Shown here in pieces: positions 1 through 8,458 of a stretch of 51,470 nt of DNA. The notes under the pieces are model-generated. The model saw nothing but the letters and a program-made list of their open reading frames with translations. It had not been told where the DNA came from and did not search any database. Position 1 is the first letter of the stretch, and every line of letters starts with the position of its first letter. Source of the DNA: Alkalinema sp. CACIAM 70d (GTDB lineage: Bacteria > Cyanobacteriota > Cyanobacteriia > Leptolyngbyales > Leptolyngbyaceae); the NCBI GenBank assembly GCA_002148405.1, contig MUGG01000142.1, forward strand, positions 1 through 51,470, read 5' to 3'. Both the position numbers and the translations under genes were made by a program.

Positions 1-438
1 AGAGGGAACCAGATCACATTCTCCCTTCTCCTGTTTGTGGGAGAAGGGCTGGGGATGAGGGTCTAAAGAAGCCCAAAAATTTAGAGCCACCCCGTTTGAC
101 ATCACAAACAAGAGTGGCTCGATCGAATGTTAAAATTCTCAACAAGCCGCCTTGCTGGTTACGCAGCGAGGGGGAATAGCTACTTGGGGTTGTGGCTGCA
201 ATCCCGAGTAGTGGCCTAAATTTTCGGGAACCCAGCGACCCCATGCTTCATACAAACCTGTCTCGTGAAAGAAGGATGTCCATGGCGATCGCTATGACAA
301 ACCAGCCTACGGACAACTAGCTGCGCTGTCAATCCGTAGGCCAAAAAATCGATCGGTATCATCTAGCACCCGTATCTCCGACCCCAGTCCCCCTCAACTG
401 CCAGAAACTCCCTTCTAGGCATCCCAGCAGATTCCTCG
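1..438. other. Intergenic segment with a short hairpin
   Basis: No convincing gene lies here. A perfect 9-bp stem is formed by positions 23-31 and 40-48, in the purine/pyrimidine-rich style of hairpins scattered through cyanobacterial intergenic DNA; a related one lies between purS and purQ. An open frame across 14-244 on the minus strand translates this hairpin DNA and has no family resemblance, so I do not call it a gene. Confidence 0.5.
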
Positions 439-2049
439 TTACACAACCGCCTTTTCCAATACGGCATTCTCCGCATAACCAGTTGTCTCCGGCGTGGTTC
501 GATCGATCGTCATGGGATCAAACCCCAACTGCGCCGTAATCCGTTCCCGCGCCAACTCCCGATATTCCCAAAAATGTTCCCCCGCCGCACAAGCCCCCAA
601 ATAGGTCGTCACCAGTTGGGGCTGCTGCCAGAAAACCTGCCACAATTGCCGCCAAAACTGCCCCCGAATTTCCCGCCGTTGCCACCCTTGCAACCAGAAA
701 AGATTAACCATTAAGCGCAACCGTCGATCGAGGGACAAAAGCGCCGTATGCCTCAACACCGGATTGGGATTAATCCGTAAACAATGCTCTAAACACCGCT
801 TGAGGTAAGTTGGCGGATCATACATCGTCCAAAGCGCCTCTAAATATTCCTTGGCAATCTCCGCGATCGGGCGCGTCGGCACAAAATTCATCAAACAATT
901 TTGATCCCCCGTTTCTTCGCCGCCCGTGCCCTCCCGTAGGCGATCTTCCCGTTTCAAGCGCTGCCACAGTTCCGTATTCGGAGGTGCCTGCAAAATTCCC
1001 AACATCGGTTGCGGAATCGTCGTCTCCTCTACAAATTGCGTAATGCGTTGCCCCGCCCCGGCTGTTTCCCCATCAAATCCAATAATAAACCCAGCATAGA
1101 TAAATAACCCAGCATCGTTAATCGTTTGACAGGCTTGCACCAACGGATTACGCATATTTTGGAACTTGCGCGTCACCTTCAAGCTTTCTTCATCGGGCGT
1201 TTCAATGCCTAGAAAAACGCCATAGAAACCCGCCTGCCGCATTAAACTTAATAGCTCAGCATCCTCCGCTAAATTCAAAGAAGCCTCTGTCCAGAAACTA
1301 AACGGATAATGGTGCTGTTCCATCCAGGGAATCAGTTCCCGTAATAGCCGTTTCACATTGCGTTGATTGCCAATGAAATTATCATCGACAATGAATACAG
1401 AGCCGCGCCAGCCTAAGTCGTAAAGTCGTTGCAGTTCCGCGATCGTTTGTTGGGGTTCCTTCGTTCTCGGCTTGCGTCCGTACAGCGCCGTAATATCGCA
1501 AAATTCACACTGGAACGGACACCCCCGAGAAAATTGAATTGCCATCATTAAGTAAGCATCCCGCTTCAGCAAATCAAACCGAGGCAAAGGACTGGTGGTC
1601 ACATCCGGCTTTTCCAATGCCCGAAAAACTCCCTTCTCTGCCCCTGCTTCTAAGGCTGCCAAAAACTGAGGAATCGTAATCTCACCCTCATCCAAAATTA
1701 AATAATCGGCACCGGCTTCCTTGGCAGGGTCTGGAACCGATGTGGGATAGGGGCCACCCACGGCTACTTTTTTACCTAATGCCACGGCTTTCCGAATTTG
1801 CGCAACAAAATCATCTTTCTGCGCCCACATCGCCGAAATAATCACCAAATCGCACCAAGCCCAATCCTGTTCCGTTTCTTCGCTGACGTTACGATCGTAA
1901 AACCGTATCTCCCACGCCTGTGGTAACAATGCAGCCACTGTAATAATGCCCAAGGGAGGAATCTTTGCCTTCAATCCTGCTAGCTTCAGAAATGCATCAT
2001 AGGACCAAAAGGTTTGAGGAAACTTAGGATACAGTAATAATGCTTTCAT
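439..2049 (-). CDS. B12-binding-domain radical SAM protein (DUF4070 type)
   Basis: Predicted cobalamin- and [4Fe-4S]/SAM-dependent enzyme of about 536 residues. The N-terminal 150 residues look like a B12-binding fold, followed by a radical SAM core with the cluster motif RGCPFQCEFCD (CxxxCxxC) and, further on, the GIETPDEESL and GFIIGFD stretches typical of the family. The C-terminal part fits DUF4070. The start at 2049 (MKALLLYPKF) is preferred over an in-frame upstream ATG at 2115 because family members begin with this sequence. Such proteins modify or methylate unreactive carbons; hopanoid 2-methylase HpnP belongs to the same broad group and a squalene-hopene cyclase gene lies about 32 kb away, but nothing seen here fixes the substrate. 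It stands alone, with no co-directional neighbour close by. Confidence 0.85.
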   Translation of the reverse strand: MKALLLYPKFPQTFWSYDAFLKLAGLKAKIPPLGIITVAALLPQAWEIRFYDRNVSEETEQDWAWCDLVIISAMWAQKDDFVAQIRKAVALGKKVAVGGPYPTSVPDPAKEAGADYLILDEGEITIPQFLAALEAGAEKGVFRALEKPDVTTSPLPRFDLLKRDAYLMMAIQFSRGCPFQCEFCDITALYGRKPRTKEPQQTIAELQRLYDLGWRGSVFIVDDNFIGNQRNVKRLLRELIPWMEQHHYPFSFWTEASLNLAEDAELLSLMRQAGFYGVFLGIETPDEESLKVTRKFQNMRNPLVQACQTINDAGLFIYAGFIIGFDGETAGAGQRITQFVEETTIPQPMLGILQAPPNTELWQRLKREDRLREGTGGEETGDQNCLMNFVPTRPIAEIAKEYLEALWTMYDPPTYLKRCLEHCLRINPNPVLRHTALLSLDRRLRLMVNLFWLQGWQRREIRGQFWRQLWQVFWQQPQLVTTYLGACAAGEHFWEYRELARERITAQLGFDPMTIDRTTPETTGYAENAVLEKAVV

Positions 2050-2523
2050 AGAGCACACACATGAGTTGTTGAATGATGTTTGAGTTGACATCAACGGCAA
2101 TGCAGAATTGATCATTAATTTCAGCTAAGAAATAAACGATTAACCCTCTAAATAGAACCAGTACAACGAGAAATCCAATGATTTTGATTCAATCAAAACC
2201 AATCAAAACCAATCAAAAAAGCTAACTGCTACCCTCATTCCATCTCACGAGGGTACCGATTAAAATTCCAGGAATTCAAATAATCCGTCAAAATCAGACA
2301 ATGACCAACCGATATCACAGACTGACGTAACTGCAAAACTCTAGTTTTAGCAAACTCTAAACTCAGAACCCACTAGCCCATGGAAGGCATTAAGGTTATG
2401 TTGTCATACGTTTAGTTCTAATACGTTTCCTCGATCTCCGCGATTAAACGCAACAAAAGATCAAACTAGTTTATTCAACGCAAAATCATTATTCGCAAAA
2501 TAATTGCGACTTAATCATTGCCC
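2050..2523. other. Intergenic region with a 10-nt tandem repeat
   Basis: A 474-bp AT-rich gap upstream of the radical SAM gene and downstream of the PstS-like gene (both minus strand). It holds three head-to-tail copies of AATCAAAACC (last copy imperfect) at 2191-2220. I see no gene, and no clear terminator. Confidence 0.5.
2191..2220. repeat. 10-nt tandem repeat, three copies
   Basis: The unit AATCAAAACC is repeated at 2191, 2201 and 2211, the last ending in AA instead of CC. It lies about 140 bp upstream of the radical SAM start and could be part of its control region; that role is a guess. Confidence 0.8.
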
Positions 2524-3576
2524 CTAGCGAATTCGGACAAAGCCTGCTTGTTCCAATAAACCTTGACCCTGTCCACTTAACAGTAAATTGGCGTAGGCTT
2601 GCCCTGCTTGCTGCGATCGTTGTCCATCCTGTTTAAACACTACATACAAATTTCGCGTCAACGGATAATCCCCATTCTGGAACGCTTGATGGTTTAACTG
2701 ATTCCGTTGCCCAGGACATTGGCTGCTATCAACCAAGGGTTCTCGATAGGGGGGCACAAATTGCCCTGCGGCACGCCCGATCGGCAATGGTTTGATGGTA
2801 CATTGCGGCACCACTTCCGGCGCAGACGCAAAATAAATGCTGCCCAGCGTTGCCCCTAACCGTTGGAGCGCTTGGGTGGTCGTGTCCACAAACTGCACCC
2901 CCGCACCAAAATTTCCCCCGCCTAATACTGATTCAATGAAAAGATCCACCGTCCCTCCCGACCCCGGCTTCCGGGACAACGGCACGATCGGGACATTCGG
3001 CCCCCCGACCTGCTGCCAATTGGTGAGTTGCCCGGTGTAAATTCCCCGTAACTGCTCCAGCGTCAGCCCCGGACTATTCAAACTGGGATTGACCGCCACC
3101 GCCAAGCCATCGATCGCCACTGGAATTTCAGTTAAATTCAGCCCTAGTTGTTGCGCTTGCTGTTGTTCCTTGGCATTGAGGGGCCGCGACGTTTGGGCAA
3201 AATCAATTTGCCGATTTAACAACATTTTGATGCCACTTCCGGTACTGGCCGCTTCCCCCACTGGATTGACGTAACTGAGCCGAAATTCCGATCGACTCGT
3301 TTGAATTGCGGAATCGACCGAAAGGCGAATCGGTGCCCAGGAAGTGCTGCCCCCATAGCGAAACTGTCCCGCTGGCACGTCTTTCACCGCACTCAAAGGC
3401 TGATTATTACTCCCACTGTTGCTCCCTGTACTGGGGTTGGAATTGCTGCCAGTTTGAAAAACCTGTCCAAGGTTTTGACCAGATTTTTGCGTGAACCACC
3501 AGATTCCACCGCCCACAACGCCCACTGTAACCAAGAGTGCGCCAAGTAATGCGGGGACATCATTTTTCTGGGACAT
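2524..3576 (-). CDS. PstS-family periplasmic substrate-binding protein
   Basis: A 350-residue protein of the PBP-like (phosphate-binding, PstS/SphX) superfamily. Residues about 8-28 form one hydrophobic segment that would be a signal anchor. A low-complexity Ser/Asn/Gly linker (about 43-60) follows, then the binding domain from about 70 with the family-type stretches GGSTSWAPI, GSGIKMLL, DFAQTSRPL and SRKPGSGGTVDLF; Ser, Arg and Gly/Ser/Thr in these loops would coordinate an oxyanion. The uncleaved-looking anchor and linker suggest a membrane-tethered binding protein. No pstC, pstA or pstB is nearby, so whether it feeds a transporter or acts as a sensor is open. Two Cys in the C-terminal third could form a disulfide. 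Confidence 0.8.
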   Translation of the reverse strand: MSQKNDVPALLGALLVTVGVVGGGIWWFTQKSGQNLGQVFQTGSNSNPSTGSNSGSNNQPLSAVKDVPAGQFRYGGSTSWAPIRLSVDSAIQTSRSEFRLSYVNPVGEAASTGSGIKMLLNRQIDFAQTSRPLNAKEQQQAQQLGLNLTEIPVAIDGLAVAVNPSLNSPGLTLEQLRGIYTGQLTNWQQVGGPNVPIVPLSRKPGSGGTVDLFIESVLGGGNFGAGVQFVDTTTQALQRLGATLGSIYFASAPEVVPQCTIKPLPIGRAAGQFVPPYREPLVDSSQCPGQRNQLNHQAFQNGDYPLTRNLYVVFKQDGQRSQQAGQAYANLLLSGQGQGLLEQAGFVRIR

Positions 3577-3652
3577 AGGTCAACCTATCTGACAAACTAT
3601 CTGACAAATTTGCAACAACGTTGGCCCAAGACTTCTATAAGCCAATGTCCTT

Positions 3653-3821
3653 ATACCCAATCAACTTGTGATTGCAACACATAGCGATCCGCCTAAATTC
3701 CCCTTAATAAGAGGGACTTTGAAATAATTTGACTGAATTCCCCCTTTTTTCTAGCGCAGCGGCGCGTAGCGCGGGGGCTAGGGCGGCTCGGAACTGTAGC
3801 ATTGATCAATCAATTTGGTAC
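3653..3821 (-). mobile_element. MITE-like element, copy 1 (with internal insertion)
   Basis: About 169 bp bounded by imperfect terminal inverted repeats (ATACCCAATC at the left, GATTTGGTAC-type at the right). It matches over nearly its whole length the reverse complement of the element at 39109-39258. Inside, a run resembling CCCCTTAATAAG faces a CCCCCTTTTTT arm, giving long imperfect hairpin potential. Relative to the other copy, the middle of one arm is replaced by a GC-rich imperfect palindrome at about 3751-3772 (GCGCAGCGGCGCGTAGCGC). There is no coding capacity, so mobilisation would need a transposase in trans. I could not settle the target-site duplication. Confidence 0.75.
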
Positions 3822-3858
3822 TAGACCAGTTTAGACAAGGGATCGGCAAGATTTAAAC

Positions 3859-3884
3859 AAGGTTTAGATAAGGTTTAGATAAGG
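3859..3884. repeat. 11-nt tandem repeat
   Basis: AAGGTTTAGAT occurs at 3859-3869 and 3870-3880, followed by the first four bases of a third unit and preceded by a degenerate copy. It lies about 270 bp upstream of the multicopper oxidase start. Confidence 0.75.
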
Positions 3885-4153
3885 CCGATCGGGAACAGTT
3901 TTATTGTATCGGGAGAATCTTAATTTGCTCCAATTTCCTGTCAATCCCGCCATTGCCAGCCCGCCATTGCCAGTTATTCTGCTACTGCAACCGATTCTCC
4001 ATTGCCTCTGCTCCTAGTCTCGCTTAGCAACTGACGAGGTCTGCGATGCCAAGAGGTTAAAGTTTTCCTACAAATTGCGTTCTTCCTCAAAACCCTACCT
4101 ACAGTTAAAGCATCCCTAGACAGATGGTCGTAGATCTACAGGAGGCTTTTGTG

Positions 4154-5869
4154 ATGGGGATGACTCGGCGGGACGCAATCAAATTGGGTTTAGCGACGGG
4201 TGGAGCTTGGTTAAATCCCTGGGGGAATCCCTGGAATCCTTCCCAAGCCAGTTGGGCCGACTGTACGATCGCGTCCCCTAAAAATGCCTTTAGTCCCCAA
4301 ATCACACCGTTTACCTGCCCGTTGTATATTCCCGATCGCCTCGCCCCCACTCGGACAGATAACGACACAGACTACTACGAAATCAAAATCCAACAAAAAT
4401 CCTTAACGGTTCCCGTCGATGGCGGAAAATCCGTTTTTACCCTGCCTGATTTGTGGACCTATGGCGGTAATGTTGTAGGGCCGCTGATTCGGCAACGGGG
4501 CGGGTCACGCAAGTCCGGCGGACGACAATCGGTAATTCGCTTTGTCAATGAACTGCCAACGGATCAGACACCGGAAATGCAACGCGATCGCAGTGTGGTT
4601 ATTCACCTGCATGGAATGAATTCACTGCCCTATTACGATGGTTATGCAACGGATTTTATTCCGCCGAATCATTACAAAGATTTTGCCTATCCCAACGATG
4701 TTGCTGGAACACTCTGGTATCACGACCACACGCTAGATAAAACTGCGCGCAATGTCTACCGAGGGCTGGCGGGGATGTATTTAGTCCATGATGAATGTGA
4801 ACTGCAACTAAAATTGCCCCAGGATAACTTTGATGTTCCTTTAATCATTCAAGATAAACATTTCGATGCCAATGGTTGCCTCAAGCCCCTTTCAACTAAT
4901 CGCAATAATGGCTTCTATGGAGATGTGATTTGCATTAATGGGATGCCCTTTCCCTATTTGGATGTGCAACCATGTCGCTATCGGTTCCGCTTATTGAATG
5001 CGTCTGCCTCCCGAAGTTATCAACTGGCCCTCAGTCAACCGAATCTTCCAGAAAGTGCTGGAGGAACGCTAATTGTGATTGGTAATGATGAAGGGTTACT
5101 CAATGCACCTGTCCCTTTAACAACGCTATATCAAACGTTGCCCTTAGGGATTGCGGAACGCTACGATATCATTATTGATTTTGCAAATTATAATCCTGGC
5201 GATCGGGTCTATCTCCGTAATGTGGGCTATACCGGAACCCTTGATGTGGATAATCGCACCCATACGCTGATGTGTTTCCGTGTCGTTGTGGGCGATCGGG
5301 ATACGACGGAACTACCCGAGCGATTGGGCAATAATGTCTATGATATCCCCCGAAGCCGGGTTGTACGAGAACGCAGCTTCCGCTTTGCGCCCAGCGGTAA
5401 TGTTTGGAGCATTAATGGCAAAACCTGGAACGAAAATCGCATTGATGCTAATCCTAATTTGGGGGATGTGGAAATTTGGGAATTTACCAATCCAGGGGGC
5501 GGTTGGGTGCATCCTGTCCATCCCCATTTGGTTCGGTTCCGCATCCTGAGCCGTAATGGCTTAGCGGTTCCGGCCTATCAACAGGGCTGGAAAGATGTGG
5601 TCATGGTGGGCGAATCCCAACGAGTCCGCGTATTGGCAGAGTTTTGCCCCCACGAAGGCCGCTACATGATGCACTGCCATAACTTGGTGCATGAGGATTT
5701 TGCCATGATGACGCAATTCCAAGTAGGACGAAACATTAATGACCCGCATTCCCATCCTGCAAAACCGATCGCGGAGCTGCACCCGATCGAACATCCTACT
5801 CTGCCGGACGAGTTCTGTCCGATTCCACCCGGCGTAGGCTGTCAGGTCAGCTCGACTGCGGCATCCTGA
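4154..5869 (+). CDS. Tat-exported multicopper oxidase (bilirubin oxidase/CotA-like)
   Basis: A three-cupredoxin-domain oxidase of about 571 residues that would couple one-electron substrate oxidation to reduction of O2 to water. All four copper motifs are visible: HLHG (about 151-154), WYHDH (188-192), HPVHPHL (453-459) and HCHNLVHEDFAMM (507-519), the last carrying the type 1 Cys-His and axial Met. The N-terminus MGMTRRDAIKLG has a twin-arginine motif, so the folded, copper-loaded protein would cross by Tat to the periplasm. The start at 4154 is chosen because an AGGAGG lies 8 nt upstream (4140-4145); an in-frame start at 4124 would precede that site, and a GTG at 4151 is also possible. The overall layout resembles bilirubin oxidase and CotA; bilin, phenolic or metal substrates are possible. 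A dihaem cytochrome c gene lies 0.7 kb downstream on the other strand. Confidence 0.92.
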   Translation: MGMTRRDAIKLGLATGGAWLNPWGNPWNPSQASWADCTIASPKNAFSPQITPFTCPLYIPDRLAPTRTDNDTDYYEIKIQQKSLTVPVDGGKSVFTLPDLWTYGGNVVGPLIRQRGGSRKSGGRQSVIRFVNELPTDQTPEMQRDRSVVIHLHGMNSLPYYDGYATDFIPPNHYKDFAYPNDVAGTLWYHDHTLDKTARNVYRGLAGMYLVHDECELQLKLPQDNFDVPLIIQDKHFDANGCLKPLSTNRNNGFYGDVICINGMPFPYLDVQPCRYRFRLLNASASRSYQLALSQPNLPESAGGTLIVIGNDEGLLNAPVPLTTLYQTLPLGIAERYDIIIDFANYNPGDRVYLRNVGYTGTLDVDNRTHTLMCFRVVVGDRDTTELPERLGNNVYDIPRSRVVRERSFRFAPSGNVWSINGKTWNENRIDANPNLGDVEIWEFTNPGGGWVHPVHPHLVRFRILSRNGLAVPAYQQGWKDVVMVGESQRVRVLAEFCPHEGRYMMHCHNLVHEDFAMMTQFQVGRNINDPHSHPAKPIAELHPIEHPTLPDEFCPIPPGVGCQVSSTAAS

Positions 5870-6081
5870 ACCAGGTCGATCGCGTCCGTCGATCAACGGC
5901 ATGAATATGAAGATAGATAGTGAAATAATGCGTTTTGCAAAAAAGTAAAAATGATTACGATCGTGCTTGAAGAATTACAGTAGAGCACTCCTATAGATCT
6001 TCGCAACTGTCATACTAGAAATGTCCCACTATCGCTACGGCTATCACTACACAGCTATCGCTAAATTGGGGGCATTACCGT

Positions 6082-6546
6082 ATGGCACACCATCATCTAT
6101 TCCATCATCGATCGTCAGATTTTTGGATTCCTGCATTTCTCTTGGGTGTTCCCACCATTGTGCTCCTCGGGCTGTTGTATGGCCAGAACATTGGGCGCAG
6201 TGGGTCAATGTTTGAGATGATGAACCGCCCTAGCGCTTCCGAAGGGGCTGGAGTGGTCAATCGTCCGGCAGGGAGTACGCAAGTTGGCCTCACTACGCCT
6301 AAAACCGCAGCCCCGAAGGCTCAAACAGTGCTAAAACTGACCCACCGTGCGGTCTGTTATTCCGGCGTCAATGGCCTGAATCTACGGCAAGCACCAGGAT
6401 TTACAACGCCGATCGCCGTGCTTCCCTGTGGCCAAGCGGTGAGCGTCACCGGAAGTCCAGTGTGGAAACAAGGAGAACAATGGTCGCCCGTCACCTACGG
6501 CACCCGTCAGGGCTGGTCAGCCACCCGATTGCTGCAAAAACTGTAG
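6082..6546 (+). CDS. Membrane-anchored SH3b-domain protein
   Basis: A 154-residue protein with a His-rich start (MAHHHLFHHR), one transmembrane helix at about 16-36, an Ala/Thr/Pro-rich linker, and a C-terminal bacterial SH3-like domain (about 88-154) with the typical GLNLRQAPG and QGWSATRLL ends. Two Cys lie in the SH3 part. SH3b domains usually bind peptidoglycan or protein partners outside the membrane; the substrate here is unknown. The N-terminal His cluster on the cytoplasmic side could bind metal, which is only an inference. It follows the multicopper oxidase by about 210 bp on the same strand. Confidence 0.75.
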   Translation: MAHHHLFHHRSSDFWIPAFLLGVPTIVLLGLLYGQNIGRSGSMFEMMNRPSASEGAGVVNRPAGSTQVGLTTPKTAAPKAQTVLKLTHRAVCYSGVNGLNLRQAPGFTTPIAVLPCGQAVSVTGSPVWKQGEQWSPVTYGTRQGWSATRLLQKL

Positions 6547-6599
6547 TTCCGCAAAAACTATAGTTCCGCATTCGTTAAGCGTTTGCGGTCAGCTTCAAT

Positions 6600-7232
6600 T
6601 TATCCCGCGTTTTTTTCGGCCTCCGGGGTCAGTTGCCGGAAGTTGAATTGATTCACGCCGGGATGGCAACTGATGCAGCTACCCAGGTCAGCTTTTTTCG
6701 GTAGAGTGACACGGGGATGCAGTGCTTTGAAGTACCGTGAATCTTGAATCCGGTAGGGCGTTTTTTCGTCGTCTGCCTTGGGTCGGGAGTAGGTCTTCAC
6801 GTAATTCCAGACGATGCGACGGTTGGGGTCGCGAAGTGGATCGATCGTGATGCCATAGTGCTGCGGATCCTGAAGTAACACCTGCCAGGTTTGCGTGGGC
6901 ATTACAGCAGGGGGAATGGCAATGTGGCAACTAGCGCAGTTTTCTAGATAGAGTTCCTGACCCAGTTGCAAATTAGCAGGTACGGGATCGATCGTGCCTA
7001 TTTCTGCGGCCATAACATTTGCTGCTATGGGGACACGATTGGGATCAAACCGTTGCAAGGATTGTAATTTCTGAGGCTCAAACGCCTGCGCCAAACCGAT
7101 CCCCATCAAAATCGTGAACATCATAATCAGCAACATCAACCCAATCACCGCAGATTTCCGGCGCGTATGGGGACGGGAGCGGCGCTGGGTTATGTCAGGA
7201 ATCGATCGCTCAACGGGGAAAGTTTTTCGCAT
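6600..7232 (-). CDS. Dihaem cytochrome c
   Basis: A 210-residue protein with two haem-attachment sites, CASCH (about 98-102) and CISCH (about 188-192), and a transmembrane signal anchor at about 28-50 after a long Arg-rich cytoplasmic lead. The stretch following the first site, with IPPAVMP and QTWQVLL, matches the dihaem cytochrome c (DHC) family pattern. It should be exported and face the periplasm or thylakoid lumen, passing electrons between partners not identifiable here. It is convergent with the SH3 protein gene and close to the multicopper oxidase, a possible electron-transfer partner by proximity only. Confidence 0.85.
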   Translation of the reverse strand: MRKTFPVERSIPDITQRRSRPHTRRKSAVIGLMLLIMMFTILMGIGLAQAFEPQKLQSLQRFDPNRVPIAANVMAAEIGTIDPVPANLQLGQELYLENCASCHIAIPPAVMPTQTWQVLLQDPQHYGITIDPLRDPNRRIVWNYVKTYSRPKADDEKTPYRIQDSRYFKALHPRVTLPKKADLGSCISCHPGVNQFNFRQLTPEAEKNAG

Positions 7233-7561
7233 GGGGTCTTCACAAATCAGAAATCTATCTAGACAATTGAGTCTAACTGCTTATGGTAAAGGTTCCCGTT
7301 ACAATCAACGGGAGACATGGGGAAAAGGCGCACCGTCATCGAGGCGATCGGGTTTAGTCGAAACCAATCGTAGACAAGTCGTAGACAAGTCGTAGACAAG
7401 TCGTAGACAAGTCGTAGACAATTGCAGACCTAATCCAACGTCAGGAGCCTAGCCAAAGCTGATTGCGGCGATCGCAAAGCTGGAAATATTTTTACCATTC
7501 CCTGACTTTAGCGAAAACCCGTACAACTTCGTCGCTTCTTTTGTTTTAAGAGAGGACTGGA
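7233..7561. other. Intergenic region with an 11-nt tandem repeat
   Basis: A 329-bp gap between divergent genes. It contains five tandem 11-nt units at 7369-7423 and a HIP1 octamer further right. Nothing else recognisable. Confidence 0.5.
7369..7423. repeat. 11-nt tandem repeat, five copies
   Basis: CGTAGACAAGT is repeated five times head to tail (7369, 7380, 7391, 7402, 7413), the last ending in ATT. The region separates the dihaem cytochrome and GNAT genes. The near-helical period keeps each copy on the same face of DNA, which would suit a protein-binding array, but replication slippage explains it equally well. Confidence 0.9.
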
Positions 7562-8029
7562 ATGGACTGTCGCAACGTGCAACTGAAGGTGGGTGCTGAG
7601 TTTGTTGACTTAGACAAGCTGCAAGCGTTGTTTAATTTGGCTGCATTTTGGGCACGCGATCGACGGGCGGATGATCTGGCCATTGCCTTGGCAAACAGTA
7701 AGCCGATCGTGACTGCATGGGATGGGGAGCAACTGATGGGATTTGCCCGTGCCACCTCCGATGGGATCTATCGCGCCACAATTTGGGATGTGGTGGTGCA
7801 TCCGGATTATCAAGGGGCTGGGATTGGCCGTAAGCTGGTGGAAACGATTTTGAGCCATCCCCAGGTCAGCCGGGTGGAGCGGATTTATCTCATGACCACT
7901 AATCAGCAGCGATTCTACGAGCGCATTGGCTTCGAGTCCAATGGCACCACCACCATGGTTCTGCATAATCAGCCCCTCAGCTTACCCCAGACGGCTATGG
8001 TTGAGATGGAATGCGACATTGGTCGTTGA
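7562..8029 (+). CDS. GNAT-family N-acetyltransferase (Ycf52-like)
   Basis: A 155-residue acetyl-CoA-dependent N-acetyltransferase. The core shows the GNAT acetyl-CoA loop as DYQGAGIGRKLVE (about 82-94), preceded by the beta strand TIWDVVVHP and followed by the FYERIGFE segment near the end of the fold. This compact layout resembles the chloroplast/cyanobacterial Ycf52 group, some of whose members acetylate arylalkylamines or protein lysines; the substrate here cannot be read from sequence. The ATG at 7562 is supported by an AGAGGA sequence about 6 nt upstream. Confidence 0.85.
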   Translation: MDCRNVQLKVGAEFVDLDKLQALFNLAAFWARDRRADDLAIALANSKPIVTAWDGEQLMGFARATSDGIYRATIWDVVVHPDYQGAGIGRKLVETILSHPQVSRVERIYLMTTNQQRFYERIGFESNGTTTMVLHNQPLSLPQTAMVEMECDIGR

Positions 8030-8133
8030 TGGTTTATTGAATGTAATTCGCACAGGGCTTCAGTTTCGCTAGGATAAAGTCTAGGAATTGCTCTGAAGTC
8101 CACGATCGCAGTTACGGTTACTCAGGAGGGGTC

Positions 8134-8355
8134 ATGGCATCTCAATTTTTGCGTTGGTTGAGTCAAGCTCCTCCGATCGAACCGGAAGTCTTTGAAGTCT
8201 ATCGAGTCACGCGGGCGTTCTACGCTGAAAAACAGCAGCGGGATGAGCTAGAAGCCTATTACGTCTGGTACCAAGAAACGGCAAAACGCCACCAGCAAGA
8301 ACATCAGAAAATGCAAGGTGACGTTAATTTTTTCCGATTTTTCCGGCTCAATTGA
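8134..8355 (+). CDS. Small protein of unknown function
   Basis: A 73-residue, highly charged, probably all-helical soluble protein. The middle (about 27-60) is rich in Glu, Gln, Lys and Tyr and could form an amphipathic helix or short coiled coil. An excellent ribosome site (AGGAGG, about 5 nt before the ATG) argues that it is really translated. No known motif, no Cys, no membrane segment. It stands alone between the GNAT gene and convergent ftrV. Confidence 0.6.
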   Translation: MASQFLRWLSQAPPIEPEVFEVYRVTRAFYAEKQQRDELEAYYVWYQETAKRHQQEHQKMQGDVNFFRFFRLN

Positions 8356-8458
8356 TTGCAACTAGTCCTGCAAATAACCAGATCCTGCAACTCACCAGAT
8401 TGCAACCAAATTAGATAACCGCTAGTTGGGAATTTTCCTGAACTGCCCCATTGATGGC

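Larger units (their letters stand above)
3577..4153. other. Intergenic region holding a MITE-like element and an 11-nt repeat
   Basis: A 577-bp gap between the divergently transcribed PstS-like and multicopper oxidase genes. It contains a MITE-like element (3653-3821) and an 11-nt tandem repeat (3859-3884). Promoters for both flanking genes must lie here, but I cannot assign boxes with confidence. Confidence 0.6.

Noticed and set aside
14..244. 76-codon minus-strand open frame at the left end
   Set aside because: It translates an interspersed hairpin repeat and adjoining low-complexity DNA; no ribosome site and no family features.
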